A stretch of 64,000 bases of DNA from Streptomyces melanogenes (GTDB lineage: Bacteria > Actinomycetota > Actinomycetes > Streptomycetales > Streptomycetaceae). Where the stretch lies: the NCBI RefSeq assembly GCF_014649795.1, contig NZ_BMTS01000002.1:496001-560000 (forward strand), given 5' to 3'. A program made the translations under genes and the position numbers. Each line of letters opens with the position of its first letter. The stretch's first letter is position 1. Shown here in pieces: positions 7,854 to 15,814 of this stretch. A model generated the notes under the pieces. The model was not told the DNA's origin, did no database searches, and worked only from the letters and a program-made list of their open reading frames with translations.

Positions 7854-8206
7854 GCGGCGGTCCTGCCTTCCTGCATGCTGCGGAGAGGGCACTGAGCCCG
7901 GTGGTCGGTGTGGTCGGCAATGAGGGCCAGCACGCGGGCACGTCCCACGGCGCTGCGGTCGCGGCCGCAGTCACAGCGCGACGTGGCGGTGGGGATGGCG
8001 CCGCGGGGCGCGACGATGTGGAGCATGGCGACGATCCGGCGACCGTCGTCCCACGAGCGCGGGTCAGGGCGAAGAGCAGAAAGGACGCCTTCGGCGACAC
8101 CCTTCGGGGCGCCCACGGCCGTCTGCGGCGAAGCCGGTTGGGCGGCGACCGGGTGTCCGGTGGGCCCGGGGAGGCTCTTCAGTCGGGGGCGCGGTGGGCG
8201 GCTCAT
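7850..8206 (-). CDS. Small conserved AICE protein between primase and DUF3631
   Basis: A 118-residue protein with a basic Pro-rich N-terminus and a Cys-containing C-terminal half (SRCDCGRDRSAVGRARVLALIADHTDH...C). The paired Cys with later His/Cys suggests a metal site. It is locked into the replication operon: its start overlaps the primase-polymerase stop (ATGA, 8203-8206) and its stop overlaps the DUF3631 start (ATGA, 7850-7853). I recognise the position, not a function; an accessory replication protein is likely. Confidence 0.7.
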   Translation of the reverse strand: MSRPPRPRLKSLPGPTGHPVAAQPASPQTAVGAPKGVAEGVLSALRPDPRSWDDGRRIVAMLHIVAPRGAIPTATSRCDCGRDRSAVGRARVLALIADHTDHRAQCPLRSMQEGRTAA

Positions 8207-9117
8207 GCGGCCCTCCGGGTCCCGTTGCGGGCGATGGACCAGTTCAGAGCGCTGCGGATCGTTGCGCGGCACTGCCGCTCTGCCAGTCCGGCCGCCTCCC
8301 CCGCCGACTGAAGAGCCTCCTCCACCAGAGTGCGGGGAAGGTCGCCCCACGCGATGAACCGCCCCAGGGCGCGCGCTGCCGCCAGCAGAGTCACGTTCCG
8401 CTCGCCCTCCACCGCCTCGTGCACGGAGGTGAGTTCGGCCCGCAGGGCGGCTTCCGCGTAGCGGGAGGCCCGAACCGAGGGGGTGGCGGCCAGAGCGGCC
8501 CGTGATGCCTTGCGGGGCGTGAGAAGGGTGTACAGCCAGTCTGGGAGCGGTACCGGCTCGGTGGGGTCGGTGACCGTGTACGCGCCGGTGGCGGTGCGGC
8601 TGCCGGTGGCGACCACGTACCCGCCCCACGCCCGGGTGTCGATGAGCTTGCCGAGCCTGCCCGCACTGTTGGGCAGGCGGATGCCGGGCGGGGCGGTGAA
8701 GTACAGGTGGCTCCCACCGCTCGCAGTCTGCACCGTATGGGTGGTCGGCACGGTCTGTCCGGCGCGCTCGCAGAGCGCTTGGAAGGTCGTCACGCCGCAA
8801 GGCGTGTCCGCACTGCTGTTGCTGTTGCTCTTGTGCTTGGGCATGTCGAGATCGACGACGACCAGGCGGGAGGGGCCGGTGGCGATGCCGACGTTGAACG
8901 GGATGTCGGCCCAGGCCCGGCGGATGCGGTCCGGGTCCGTCGTGGCGCGGTCCTCCCACTTGCGGTGACCGCCCGCGCAGTCCCGCAGCCCGGGGCAAAC
9001 ATCCTCACCATGCAGGGCGGGGCGCTTGTCGCACGGGCGCAGCGGGATGACGTGCCAGCCGTGTTCGGCAGCCTCCAGCGCTGCCGACAGCAGCGCGTAA
9101 GGGGGGTAATGCGTCAT
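8203..9117 (-). CDS. Bifunctional primase/polymerase (Prim-Pol) of the element
   Basis: A 304-residue archaeo-eukaryotic-type Prim-Pol. The motif I region VVVDLDMPKH carries the catalytic acidic pair; TASGGSHLYFTAP supplies the sGxH motif; DTRAWGGYVVATGSRTATGAY supplies the third block. The N-terminus, ALEAAEHGWHVIPLRPCDKRP, is the standard opening of this family. Start MTHYPPYALL was chosen for its upstream GGAG and for family length; the frame is open further upstream without conservation. With the two downstream genes it forms the autonomous replication unit, RepAM-like, of an AICE. Confidence 0.9.
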   Translation of the reverse strand: MTHYPPYALLSAALEAAEHGWHVIPLRPCDKRPALHGEDVCPGLRDCAGGHRKWEDRATTDPDRIRRAWADIPFNVGIATGPSRLVVVDLDMPKHKSNSNSSADTPCGVTTFQALCERAGQTVPTTHTVQTASGGSHLYFTAPPGIRLPNSAGRLGKLIDTRAWGGYVVATGSRTATGAYTVTDPTEPVPLPDWLYTLLTPRKASRAALAATPSVRASRYAEAALRAELTSVHEAVEGERNVTLLAAARALGRFIAWGDLPRTLVEEALQSAGEAAGLAERQCRATIRSALNWSIARNGTRRAA

Positions 9118-9205
9118 GCTGGATGTCTCCAGTTCTGTGAGAAGTGCTGGCAGACAAGGGCGGCCCCGCGACTTTGGCGAGACGAGGGGGCCGCCCTTGG
9201 CGCAG

Positions 9206-9475
9206 CTAGAACGGCGGTTCGTCGCTGTAGTCGGCCGGGCAGGGGCGGCGGGCCAGCCACCGGGGCAGGCTCGGCAGGGGTAGCAGCAGGCATCGCCACT
9301 GGGTCCAGCAGTCGCAGGGGTCCCAGTCGCTCCCGGCGTACTCTCCGGTCTCGGGGTCGCCGTAGAAGGACTCGATGCCGCCGCAGCCGTCACAGATTCG
9401 GCAGTGGGGACGGGGGGTGTCGGTCAGGTACAGCCCCGGACGGGGCCAAGTGCCGTGCTCGATGCGGAGTCGCAT
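9206..9475 (-). CDS. Small Cys-rich AICE protein
   Basis: An 89-residue protein with CRICDGCGG and a later CDCW, four to five cysteines that could bind zinc, followed by a basic Leu/Pro-rich tail. It sits 88 bp upstream of the Prim-Pol start on the same strand. Similar small proteins recur in this position in Streptomyces AICEs, but no function is known to me. Confidence 0.6.
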   Translation of the reverse strand: MRLRIEHGTWPRPGLYLTDTPRPHCRICDGCGGIESFYGDPETGEYAGSDWDPCDCWTQWRCLLLPLPSLPRWLARRPCPADYSDEPPF

Positions 9476-9495
9476 CACGGTGTTGCCTCCCCAGA

Positions 9496-9960
9496 TCAGC
9501 CGTGGAAGTGGTTGCGCTTGATCACGGCCTTGCGGATGTGGACGGTGGTGCCGTTCTGGCCGGTGGTGAGGGCGCGGGCGGGCATCCGTAGGCCGAGGAT
9601 GACGAAGGCGATCCACATGGCGGCGCCGGAGCCGAATCCGGCGGCGGAGCTGATGATCTGGCCGATGCCGTAGCCGACACCGGCGGAGAGCGCGCCGCCG
9701 CCGATGCCCGCGCCGATGAAGCGCTGCGCGATCGGGTCGAGCAGGGGCAGCGGGGTCAGGTCGCGCGGCTGGGTCGCGAGGACCGGGGGCGGAGTGAGGT
9801 GTTTGGGCATGGGGACCATGCGGCCGTAGGCGTCGGGCACCCACACCACCGGCTCCCGCTCCCCATACAAGTCGACCGCGGAGGCGGCGGAGGCATAGGG
9901 GGTGAGCGGCTGAGGGTGGTGGAGTTCGACCGGTGCGGGCCGCGGTTCGAGGCGAGCCAC
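9496..9960 (-). CDS. Small membrane protein, spread-protein-like
   Basis: A 154-residue protein: Pro-rich cytoplasmic N-terminus (~80 residues), then Gly-rich hydrophobic segments FIGAGIGGGALSAGVGYGIGQIISSAAGFGSGAAMWIAFVILGL (about two membrane helices), then a short basic tail. Membrane proteins of this kind in conjugative elements of Streptomyces are usually called Spd and aid intramycelial spread. It follows traB on the same strand after the GTGTCAGG repeat region. Confidence 0.6.
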   Translation of the reverse strand: MARLEPRPAPVELHHPQPLTPYASAASAVDLYGEREPVVWVPDAYGRMVPMPKHLTPPPVLATQPRDLTPLPLLDPIAQRFIGAGIGGGALSAGVGYGIGQIISSAAGFGSGAAMWIAFVILGLRMPARALTTGQNGTTVHIRKAVIKRNHFHG

Positions 9961-10023
9961 GGGTGATCCTTCCGGGTAGCCCGCGGGCCCGCGCCACGTG
10001 GTGGTGCGGGCTCGTGCGGGTGG

Positions 10024-10127
10024 GTGTCAGGCAGGGGTGTCAGGGGTGTCACGCCGAGAGTGTCAGGCGTTTCTGACAGCGGGTTTGCCTAGGGGTTTGG
10101 GTGTCAGGCGGCCGTGACGGTGTCAGG
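10024..10127. repeat. GTGTCAGG direct repeats after traB, candidate clt/TRS
   Basis: Five exact copies of the octamer GTGTCAGG (10024, 10037, 10060, 10101, 10120), one near copy GTGTCACG (10046) and an inverted CTGACA (10073), immediately 3' of traB. Streptomyces TraB proteins bind 8-bp direct repeats (TRS) in a cis-acting transfer locus located beside traB, so this cluster is the natural candidate for clt here. Confidence 0.65.
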
Positions 10128-10129
10128 CG

Positions 10130-12205
10130 TCAGGCAGCCGTCAGGGCGGGGACGATGCGCCACCGGCCGGTGGTGTTCGTTGCCTCCAGTCGCCCTTCCC
10201 GGTACGCCTCCGTGAGCCGTGCCGAGACCCACGGACGGGACAGGCCGTTGCGCTCGCACCAGTCAGCGAAGTCCTTCGGCCCGACGACCATCTGCCCGCT
10301 TTGCTCGAACTGTTCCAGCGCGGCAGCGAACAGACGGCGGGCTTCCTCCGGGGAGGGCTTGCGACCGGTGTCCTGTCCGAAGATCGGGGCGTCGTCGCCC
10401 TCTTCGGCGCCGGGGAGTTCGGCCTCGGGGTCGATGTCCTGGTCTTCCGGGTCGACCAGCAAACCGGCAGGTTCCATGTCGCCTTCCTCCGTAACGGCCC
10501 GCAGTGCCACCGGCTGATCGCTGCCGGGTGCGGTGCGGCCGGTGTAGGCGCTGCCCGCAACAGCCGAGGCGGCTGCGGCGGTGATGGGGTCGGCGGTGGC
10601 GCCGTTGCGCTGTGCCCAGGTGGCCAGCAGTTCCATGACGGGCACGGCCCGGCCGGTGAAGCGCCAGGTGCGGCCCGGGGAGGCGTAGCGGTCTTCGTCG
10701 ATGCCGGGGCTGACCACGTAGCAGTAGCCGGGCCGCCGGTTGCCCCACGCCCCGGGGTGAGCACCTTGAGCCAGCACCTCATCGGGCAGCGAGAACCCCT
10801 CGTCGCGGGCGTCGCAGCCCAGCGCGATCACGGAGGGCAGGGAGGCGCGGGTGCTGGTGGACATCTGGTCGTAGGAGGGGCGCTGAAGCGACACGATCAG
10901 CGAGACGCCTGCCGACCGGGCCTCCTGCGCAATCCCGGTGAACACGTCGTCACCGAGGCTGCGCAGGGTGTTGGCGGCTTCCTCGAACCAGGTGACCAGG
11001 AACGGCATCCCCGCACAGCCACAGGCCGTGCCATCGGCGCGGCAGGAGTGCTCGGGGTCGTTCTGCCGCTCGGCTGCCGCGGGAACCCACTGCCGGTAGC
11101 CGTGCGCCCCCAGCCAGCGGGTACGGGCGGGGATGACGGCTTCCACCGCTGCCACCATCACCTCTGTGCCCGCACCGCCCTCAACGGCCCAGTCCAGGCC
11201 GGGCCGCAGGGGCGCGAAGTCCTGGAACGCCTTGGGGTCGGAGAACCACACGACCGCATCCCGGCGCGAGACGATCTCCGTCAGGAGGTTCAGCGCGGCA
11301 TCGCCCTTGCCGGACCCGGTGCCGCCCGCGATCAGCGTGTGTGTGGAGTTGCGGCCCGCCTCCGGGTCGCCGGGCAGCCACATCACCAGCGCGGAGCCGT
11401 CGTCGTACCGGCCGATCACCAGCGGCTCAGCGATCGAACCCCCGAGGCTGGAAGGCCCGTGCCACTCCACCACCTCGGACAGCATGTCTTCGGGAACGAT
11501 CACCAGGTCGCCGCGGCGGTGGGAGTCGGGGTCGGGGGTGTAGCGGATGGCGGAGGTCGGCAGGTCCAGGGCGGAGGCGATGTTGCCGAGCGCCTTGGCC
11601 ATGTCGTCGTTGGTCTGCGCCCCCGCATCCAGCGCCACGGGGGCAGTGACCCGGTTGGGCTCCACCTTCGCCGCACCGATCTGCGCCCGGGCAAGCCCGA
11701 TCTTCTCCAGCAGACCCCCGTCCGAACTCCCCGCCGGCCCTTCGAGGTTGTGGCGCAGGACGGTGCGGATGTTCCAGGACAAGGCCAGCGCCGGGCCGCC
11801 CATCAGGTACAGGTCGTCGACCGGCCCGGCGGTCGGCCCGGCCAGGCAGGCCGCGGTCAGCCACGCGGAGCCTGCGGCCACGGTGACAGCGGAGTGCAGG
11901 CGCCGTTGGTGGCTGGTGGACTTGCCCGCCCACCAGGTAGTCCCGGTCAGCGCCACCGAGGCGAGAGTGAGCCCCACCCCGGCGGCGGCGCTCTCGCCCC
12001 ACTGCCAGTGCCCCAGCGCCCCAACCAGGCCGGTACCGGCCCAGCCGAGCCACGGCGGAAGGTGTGGCTTGGCCCGGTGCAGCAGATAGGCCCGGATGGT
12101 GCCGCCGCCGGGCTCACCCAGGAGACCGGGAGCGCCGTTGATGACCATGGCGTTGTCGGGGAAGTCGGCGTGCCGCACATGGCGGCCGTTGCTGTTCCTT
12201 GCCAT
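10130..12205 (-). CDS. traB: TraB-like FtsK/SpoIIIE DNA translocase
   Basis: A 691-residue conjugation ATPase. Two or three N-terminal membrane segments (residues ~40-150, for example GWAGTGLVGALGHWQWG and PALALSWNIRTVL) are followed by the FtsK-type motor: Walker A GGTGSGKGD with K300 and Walker B LVTWFEEA near residue 406. A C-terminal winged helix (PKDFADWCERNGLSRPWVSARL) resembles FtsK-gamma/TraB DNA-recognition domains. It would pump double-stranded element DNA between hyphae. The gene precedes the octamer repeat cluster and lies 12 bp downstream of the next transfer gene, in a long minus-strand operon beginning at 15291. Confidence 0.93.
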   Translation of the reverse strand: MARNSNGRHVRHADFPDNAMVINGAPGLLGEPGGGTIRAYLLHRAKPHLPPWLGWAGTGLVGALGHWQWGESAAAGVGLTLASVALTGTTWWAGKSTSHQRRLHSAVTVAAGSAWLTAACLAGPTAGPVDDLYLMGGPALALSWNIRTVLRHNLEGPAGSSDGGLLEKIGLARAQIGAAKVEPNRVTAPVALDAGAQTNDDMAKALGNIASALDLPTSAIRYTPDPDSHRRGDLVIVPEDMLSEVVEWHGPSSLGGSIAEPLVIGRYDDGSALVMWLPGDPEAGRNSTHTLIAGGTGSGKGDAALNLLTEIVSRRDAVVWFSDPKAFQDFAPLRPGLDWAVEGGAGTEVMVAAVEAVIPARTRWLGAHGYRQWVPAAAERQNDPEHSCRADGTACGCAGMPFLVTWFEEAANTLRSLGDDVFTGIAQEARSAGVSLIVSLQRPSYDQMSTSTRASLPSVIALGCDARDEGFSLPDEVLAQGAHPGAWGNRRPGYCYVVSPGIDEDRYASPGRTWRFTGRAVPVMELLATWAQRNGATADPITAAAASAVAGSAYTGRTAPGSDQPVALRAVTEEGDMEPAGLLVDPEDQDIDPEAELPGAEEGDDAPIFGQDTGRKPSPEEARRLFAAALEQFEQSGQMVVGPKDFADWCERNGLSRPWVSARLTEAYREGRLEATNTTGRWRIVPALTAA

Positions 12206-12217
12206 GAGGCAGCCTCC

Positions 12218-12817
12218 TTACTGCTGAGCCCAGTTCATGACGGGCTGGACGGGCTTGCGGGCACGGTGACGGACGCGGTTGATCTCTTCCTCGAACTCCT
12301 GCTGGAACGTGGCGTAGCAGGCGGCGGCGTTCTTCGCGGCATCGCGCAGCGCGTCCGCGGAGCGCTGCATCTTGCGGGACACCTTCCGCGCCCGCACCCG
12401 CGAGCCGAACGCACGGCCCTCCGGGTCCGGCACCGCGGCCAGGACGCCTTTGATGATCTCGGCGCCCATGGCCACCTCGATGGACAGCGTCACCGCCGCC
12501 GCCCGCAGCGTGTTGCAGTAGTTCCGCACCTGTGCCGGAGAGGTGAACTCCGGTGAGGGCAGCACGGATTCGGCGTGTGAGCGGCCACCGCCGCTCCCGC
12601 CCCCGCGGGCGGCGTGCTTGGTGTTGTTCACGGTGACGTTGATCGGTGGGACGAACGAGCCGCCCAACGACCCGAGGAACCCTCCGGCGGCGGCGCCCGC
12701 GTTGGCGAACTTGTTGGACTTGTGGTCGGAGGCGGTGCGCCGTTGGTTGGTGAACGGCTGGCTCGCCTGCCGACGAGCGAAGTCGTCGACCTGCCCCGCC
12801 ATGGAATTGCGTGCCAT
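12218..12817 (-). CDS. Transfer-associated protein, TraA-like
   Basis: A 199-residue basic protein. The N-terminus shares MARNS with TraB. A Gly-rich stretch (NAGAAAGGFLGSLGGSFVPP) precedes a helical C-terminal domain (SPAQVRNYCNTLRAAAVTLS to the end) rich in Arg. This domain organisation is found in proteins annotated as plasmid transfer or TraA-like in AICEs. It is immediately upstream of traB in the same operon and probably assists DNA transfer; the function is inferred from position. Confidence 0.65.
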   Translation of the reverse strand: MARNSMAGQVDDFARRQASQPFTNQRRTASDHKSNKFANAGAAAGGFLGSLGGSFVPPINVTVNNTKHAARGGGSGGGRSHAESVLPSPEFTSPAQVRNYCNTLRAAAVTLSIEVAMGAEIIKGVLAAVPDPEGRAFGSRVRARKVSRKMQRSADALRDAAKNAAACYATFQQEFEEEINRVRHRARKPVQPVMNWAQQ

Positions 12818-12835
12818 CTGGCTTCCCCTCTCGGA

Positions 12836-13327
12836 TCAGTGCGTACGGCGGACGATGAGCCACGCGGACTGCGCCGCGATCAGAGTGATCAGCCACACCA
12901 GCGCCAGCGGACCGGCCAGCGGACCGAACCACGCAGCCAGCGCCACCCACGTGCCAGCGAGCGTGGCCAGCACGGCTAACGCGATACGCCAGACCAGCGC
13001 GGAGCGACGGGCGGGGTGGCGGGACTGGACGATGGCGAACCAGACGACCGGGCCCGCCGCGAGTGGCACGAGCACCGCCCCGGACCACCAGCCCAGAAGG
13101 TGCAGGAGCGCGGTCACCACCAGTGCCAGCACCGCGAACCCGGTCGGGGCGAGCGCGCCACGAAAGCGCCACAGCAGACGCCCAAGGAAGCCGAACGCCT
13201 CACGGGCCAGAGACGGGGCTTCGGGAACGACGATCACGAACGGCTGAGCCGAGCGGCGCCCGCGCCTAGGCGGGATATGCACGGCGTGGACACCCGCGGC
13301 ACCACGGGTACGAGTACGACTGGACAC
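12836..13327 (-). CDS. SpdB-like spread membrane protein
   Basis: A 163-residue protein with a short basic N-terminus and four hydrophobic helices: TGFAVLALVVTALLHLLGWW, GAVLVPLAAGPVVWFAIVQ, ALVWRIALAVLATLAGTWVA, and GPLALVWLITLIAAQSAWLI. Streptomyces SpdB proteins have this layout and are needed for plasmid spread across septa. The GTG at 13327 was chosen for its GGGAG seven bases upstream. A longer reading (to 13447) would overlap the preceding gene by ~97 bp. Confidence 0.75.
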   Translation of the reverse strand: MSSRTRTRGAAGVHAVHIPPRRGRRSAQPFVIVVPEAPSLAREAFGFLGRLLWRFRGALAPTGFAVLALVVTALLHLLGWWSGAVLVPLAAGPVVWFAIVQSRHPARRSALVWRIALAVLATLAGTWVALAAWFGPLAGPLALVWLITLIAAQSAWLIVRRTH

Positions 13328-13350
13328 AGCGAAACTCCCAGGTCGAAGGG

Positions 13351-13689
13351 TCAGGCGACGCGCTGTTCCTCGTGGTGGACACACAGCCCGCACACGCCAT
13401 GCGAGCGTGGGATGCGGTAACCGGCATCGCGGCGGCAGGACGGACACCAGCGCTGCGCGGCGTTCGCCTTGGCCAGCGCCGCCCAGCGGGCCGCAGTCAT
13501 AGGCCGGACGGGCTTGGCCCGGTCGATGCGGTACAGGTAGGCGACCAGCGGGCCGCGGTGGCGGCGCGGGCGTTCCATCTGTGCTGCGACGCCTTGCCCG
13601 CCGGGCCTCAGGCCCCGGGCGCGCAGTTGCCGGTAGGTGGCGTAGCCGTCCGGGGCCAGGTTCCAGTGGTAGACGGGCAGGGCGGCCAT
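13351..13689 (-). CDS. RRQRL-motif-type zinc-binding protein
   Basis: A 112-residue protein with TYRQLRARGLRPGGQGVAAQ near the N-terminus, matching the RRQRL-motif family pattern, and a C-terminal CPSCRRDAGYRIPRSHGVCGLC zinc ribbon (two CxxC pairs). These proteins are almost always found in AICE transfer operons. Its ATG shares one base with the stop of the upstream DUF2637 gene (TGATG). Confidence 0.8.
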   Translation of the reverse strand: MAALPVYHWNLAPDGYATYRQLRARGLRPGGQGVAAQMERPRRHRGPLVAYLYRIDRAKPVRPMTAARWAALAKANAAQRWCPSCRRDAGYRIPRSHGVCGLCVHHEEQRVA

Positions 13690-14699
13690 CACCGGCTCAC
13701 GATCGCCAGGTCAGCACGGTCGGCGCGGTCGGGGTCGCGGTGTTCGGCGTAGCGGGTCGAGACCCAGCCGACCGACCAGCCGCACAGCTCCGCCGCCTGC
13801 CGCACCGACAGCCCAACCGCGTACGCCTCCGCCACGATCTCGCGGGCTTGCGGCTCGGACAGCTTGGACGCGGCAGGGCCACGCTCCAGCAGGGCGGCAC
13901 GCTCCCGCTCGCTGCGCTCAGCGTGTTCACGGCGTTCACGCTCGGCCGCCGCAGCGCGCTCGCGCTCCTCGACTTTGGCCCGCTCCCTAGCCTGCTGTTC
14001 ACGGCGCAGCCGCTCGTGCTCACGCTGTTCAAGCTCGCGTTCACGGCGTTCACGGATCTCCCGCTCGACTGCCGCCGCCCGCTCGCGCTCCTCGCGCTCC
14101 TCGCGGCGCTGACGCTCCTCGCGCTCGCCCTGCTCGCGGGCCAGGCGGGCTTCGTGTTCACGCTGTTCACGCGCCAACAACGCGGCGTGCTCGCGTTCCT
14201 CCCGCGCCTGTGCCCGGGCGTACTCAGCACGCTCACGGGCCGCCTGCTCCGCCCTCTCCCGGTCCGCCGCCCGCCGGGCTTCCACGGCGGCTTGGGCGGC
14301 GGTAAGGGCACGCCGGTAGGCGAGGCTGGTCTCCGCCGTGACGATCAAAAGCAGCGGCGCCACCGCGTGGACGGCCACCCCGACCAGGTCTTTCTTTAGC
14401 GCTGAGTCGGCCGTGTTCAGAGCCAGCGTCATCAGACCGGTCATCCACCGCAGGGTGATCGGCCAGCACCCGCCGCGCCCGCCCAACCGGGCCAGCACGT
14501 CATCAAGCCGGACCACGATGACCACCGCCGCATCCACCACCAACGGCAGAACCGGAGCCGTCCACGCCCACGCAGGCACCGTGTGGGCCGCCATCAGCGG
14601 GGTCACCGTGAGGATGGAGTAGAGCACCGCCCCACTCACGATCAGCCACGTCCCCACCGACAGCGCACGTTCCGCTGAACGGATATGAACGGTGTTCAC
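13689..14699 (-). CDS. DUF2637 membrane protein with long coiled coil and HTH
   Basis: A 336-residue protein. The N-terminal ~120 residues hold four hydrophobic segments of the DUF2637 domain (LIVSGAVLYSILTVTPLMAAH, APVLPLVVDAAVVIVV and others). Residues ~140-270 are an Arg/Glu-rich charged coiled coil with many RER/REE repeats. A C-terminal helix-turn-helix-like segment SVRQAAELCGWSVGWVSTRY follows. DUF2637 proteins are the AICE spread-gene hallmark. The GTG start overlaps the preceding stop (GTGA), fixing it. Membrane anchor plus DNA-binding tail suggests it tethers element DNA at the septum; this is inference. Confidence 0.82.
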   Translation of the reverse strand: MNTVHIRSAERALSVGTWLIVSGAVLYSILTVTPLMAAHTVPAWAWTAPVLPLVVDAAVVIVVRLDDVLARLGGRGGCWPITLRWMTGLMTLALNTADSALKKDLVGVAVHAVAPLLLIVTAETSLAYRRALTAAQAAVEARRAADRERAEQAARERAEYARAQAREEREHAALLAREQREHEARLAREQGEREERQRREEREERERAAAVEREIRERRERELEQREHERLRREQQARERAKVEERERAAAAERERREHAERSERERAALLERGPAASKLSEPQAREIVAEAYAVGLSVRQAAELCGWSVGWVSTRYAEHRDPDRADRADLAIVSR

Positions 14700-15034
14700 G
14701 TGCCCACCGCCATGGGTGCTCGGGCGGGGTCGGCCGCGGGAATTGAGGAGTAGCCGACCAGCTCCACACGTGCCCCCGCGTACACGGTCGCGGCCTTCAG
14801 GACGGCGGTACGGCCACCGCTCTGAACGCGGTGAACGACCGCCTCCGGGGCGATGTTCAGCGCGTCCCGCCACGCCTCGAACGCGGCGAAGTCGTCGTAC
14901 ACGGACAGCGCCAGCACGTCCGGGAAGACCGTGCTCACCGAAGGACACGGCGCGGGCAAACGCGGGAAGTCGGCCGCCAGCAGCCGCAGTGCCTGAAGCG
15001 GCCTGGTCAGGTCCGACAGCGTCAGTACCGTCAT
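14696..15034 (-). CDS. Conserved hypothetical protein of the transfer operon
   Basis: A 112-residue acidic/neutral protein without membrane segments. It opens MTVLTLSDLTRPLQALRLLA and has an FAAFEAWRDALNI helix mid-protein. It is coupled by ATGA at 15031-15034 to the upstream gene and by GTGA to the DUF2637 gene. I do not recognise a domain; the strict overlaps argue for a conserved operon role. Confidence 0.7.
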   Translation of the reverse strand: MTVLTLSDLTRPLQALRLLAADFPRLPAPCPSVSTVFPDVLALSVYDDFAAFEAWRDALNIAPEAVVHRVQSGGRTAVLKAATVYAGARVELVGYSSIPAADPARAPMAVGT

Positions 15035-15291
15035 GCCGCACCGCCAAGACCATCGGCGCGGTTGCCCAGGTCGCGGCGCGCGTTGAGGACGCGCCGCCTC
15101 GCCCGCCGGATACGGCGGGCGTCCAGCTCGTTCGGGGTGCGGTCGAGCGTGACGATCAGCGCGTCCAGCAGCTCAACCTCCGCCAGGATCAGCGGCAGCT
15201 CGTTCTCGATCGCGTTCAGCTCAGCCGTCGTCGGCTCGATGTACGAAGGAAGGGCGGTAACACCAGCCTGAAGTGCAATGATGTGCTTCAT
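15031..15291 (-). CDS. Small DUF6284-like protein, first gene of the transfer operon
   Basis: An 86-residue protein, MKHIIALQAGV..., with a helical middle (TTAELNAIENELPLILAEVELLDALI) and a C-terminal Arg-rich RRIRRARRRVLNARRDL. The pattern matches small DUF6284-type proteins that lead AICE spread operons. It is the 5'-most gene of the overlapping minus-strand operon 15291 to 10130. The ~310-bp leader upstream holds an rRNA-leader-like element and the candidate promoter with two operators. Confidence 0.72.
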   Translation of the reverse strand: MKHIIALQAGVTALPSYIEPTTAELNAIENELPLILAEVELLDALIVTLDRTPNELDARRIRRARRRVLNARRDLGNRADGLGGAA

Positions 15292-15497
15292 GAGTCGTGG
15301 TCTCCCTAGCAGGTGAGACGGCTCGAACAGCGGCCCCGGGTCTAGCCACCCGGGGCCGCACGCCGTTGAAGTCGGTAGATCCGGCTCCCCTCAACCCCGC
15401 CCGTACGACCGCCCCGCAGGGCGCCCGGACGGGCGGAGGAGGCAACCGGCCGCAGCACACGAAGCGCCGCGAAACGGATTGAAGATCTTTCGGCTCA

Positions 15498-15517
15498 CTG
15501 TTGAGTTCTCAAGGAAC
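15498..15517 (-). promoter_or_regulatory. rRNA-leader-like antitermination/processing element in the transfer operon leader
   Basis: On the minus strand this reads GTTCCTTGAGAACTCAACAG, with the TTGAGAACTCAA inverted repeat. It is the same sequence I know from actinobacterial rrn leaders and 16S-23S spacers, where it belongs to the antitermination/processing region. It lies between the candidate promoter and the first transfer gene. Confidence 0.5.
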
Positions 15518-15574
15518 TGACGCTTCCTTCAGTCCGTTTCACGGGACCTCCGGGCGCTGCGTTGCGCTCCGCGA

Positions 15575-15591
15575 ATCGGAGGTGCTCCGAT
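15575..15591. promoter_or_regulatory. Second operator-like inverted repeat, abutting the GntR-type site
   Basis: ATCGGAG-GTG-CTCCGAT, perfect seven-base arms around a three-base centre, ending one base before the first CTGGTGCGCACCAG palindrome. It could bind the XRE-type regulator encoded divergently at 15815, or form a 5' leader hairpin. Confidence 0.45.
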
Positions 15592-15605
15592 CTGGTGCGC
15601 ACCAG
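15592..15605. promoter_or_regulatory. Operator palindrome 1 (candidate GntR-Nudix site)
   Basis: CTGGTGCGCACCAG, a perfect 14-bp palindrome, located at the expected transcription start of the minus-strand transfer operon. A second identical copy lies 25 bp away, and a near copy lies upstream of the GntR-Nudix gene. Confidence 0.75.
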
Positions 15606-15606
15606 C

Positions 15607-15636
15607 AGGTAAGCATCTGGTGCGCACCAGAGTCAA
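15607..15636 (-). promoter_or_regulatory. Candidate promoter of the transfer operon
   Basis: Minus strand: -35 TTGACT (15636-15631), 18-base spacer, -10 TTACCT (15612-15607). Operator 2 fills the spacer and operator 1 covers the start point, the standard geometry for repression. The promoter assignment is by eye. Confidence 0.5.
15617..15630. promoter_or_regulatory. Operator palindrome 2 (candidate GntR-Nudix site)
   Basis: A second perfect CTGGTGCGCACCAG, centre-to-centre 25 bp from operator 1, sitting between the candidate -35 and -10 of the transfer operon promoter. Confidence 0.75.
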
Positions 15637-15814
15637 GAGGCTTCGCTGAGTCGAGCTGCGATTTCCCTTCGCGGTGCATCTCCAGAAGACCTGACTGGCG
15701 GGTGAGTCGGTAGCCAACAGGGCTTAACTCGCGGCCTGTTAACCCCTGTTGACCTGCGGCGACGTGAGGCATGCTGGGAGGGTCAGCGAGTGGACCTATC
15801 GCCGGGCGGTGGTC

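Noticed and set aside
13860..14280. DNA repeat array in the DUF2637 gene
   Set aside because: The repetition reflects Arg/Glu-rich coiled-coil codons, not nucleotide repeats of fixed length.
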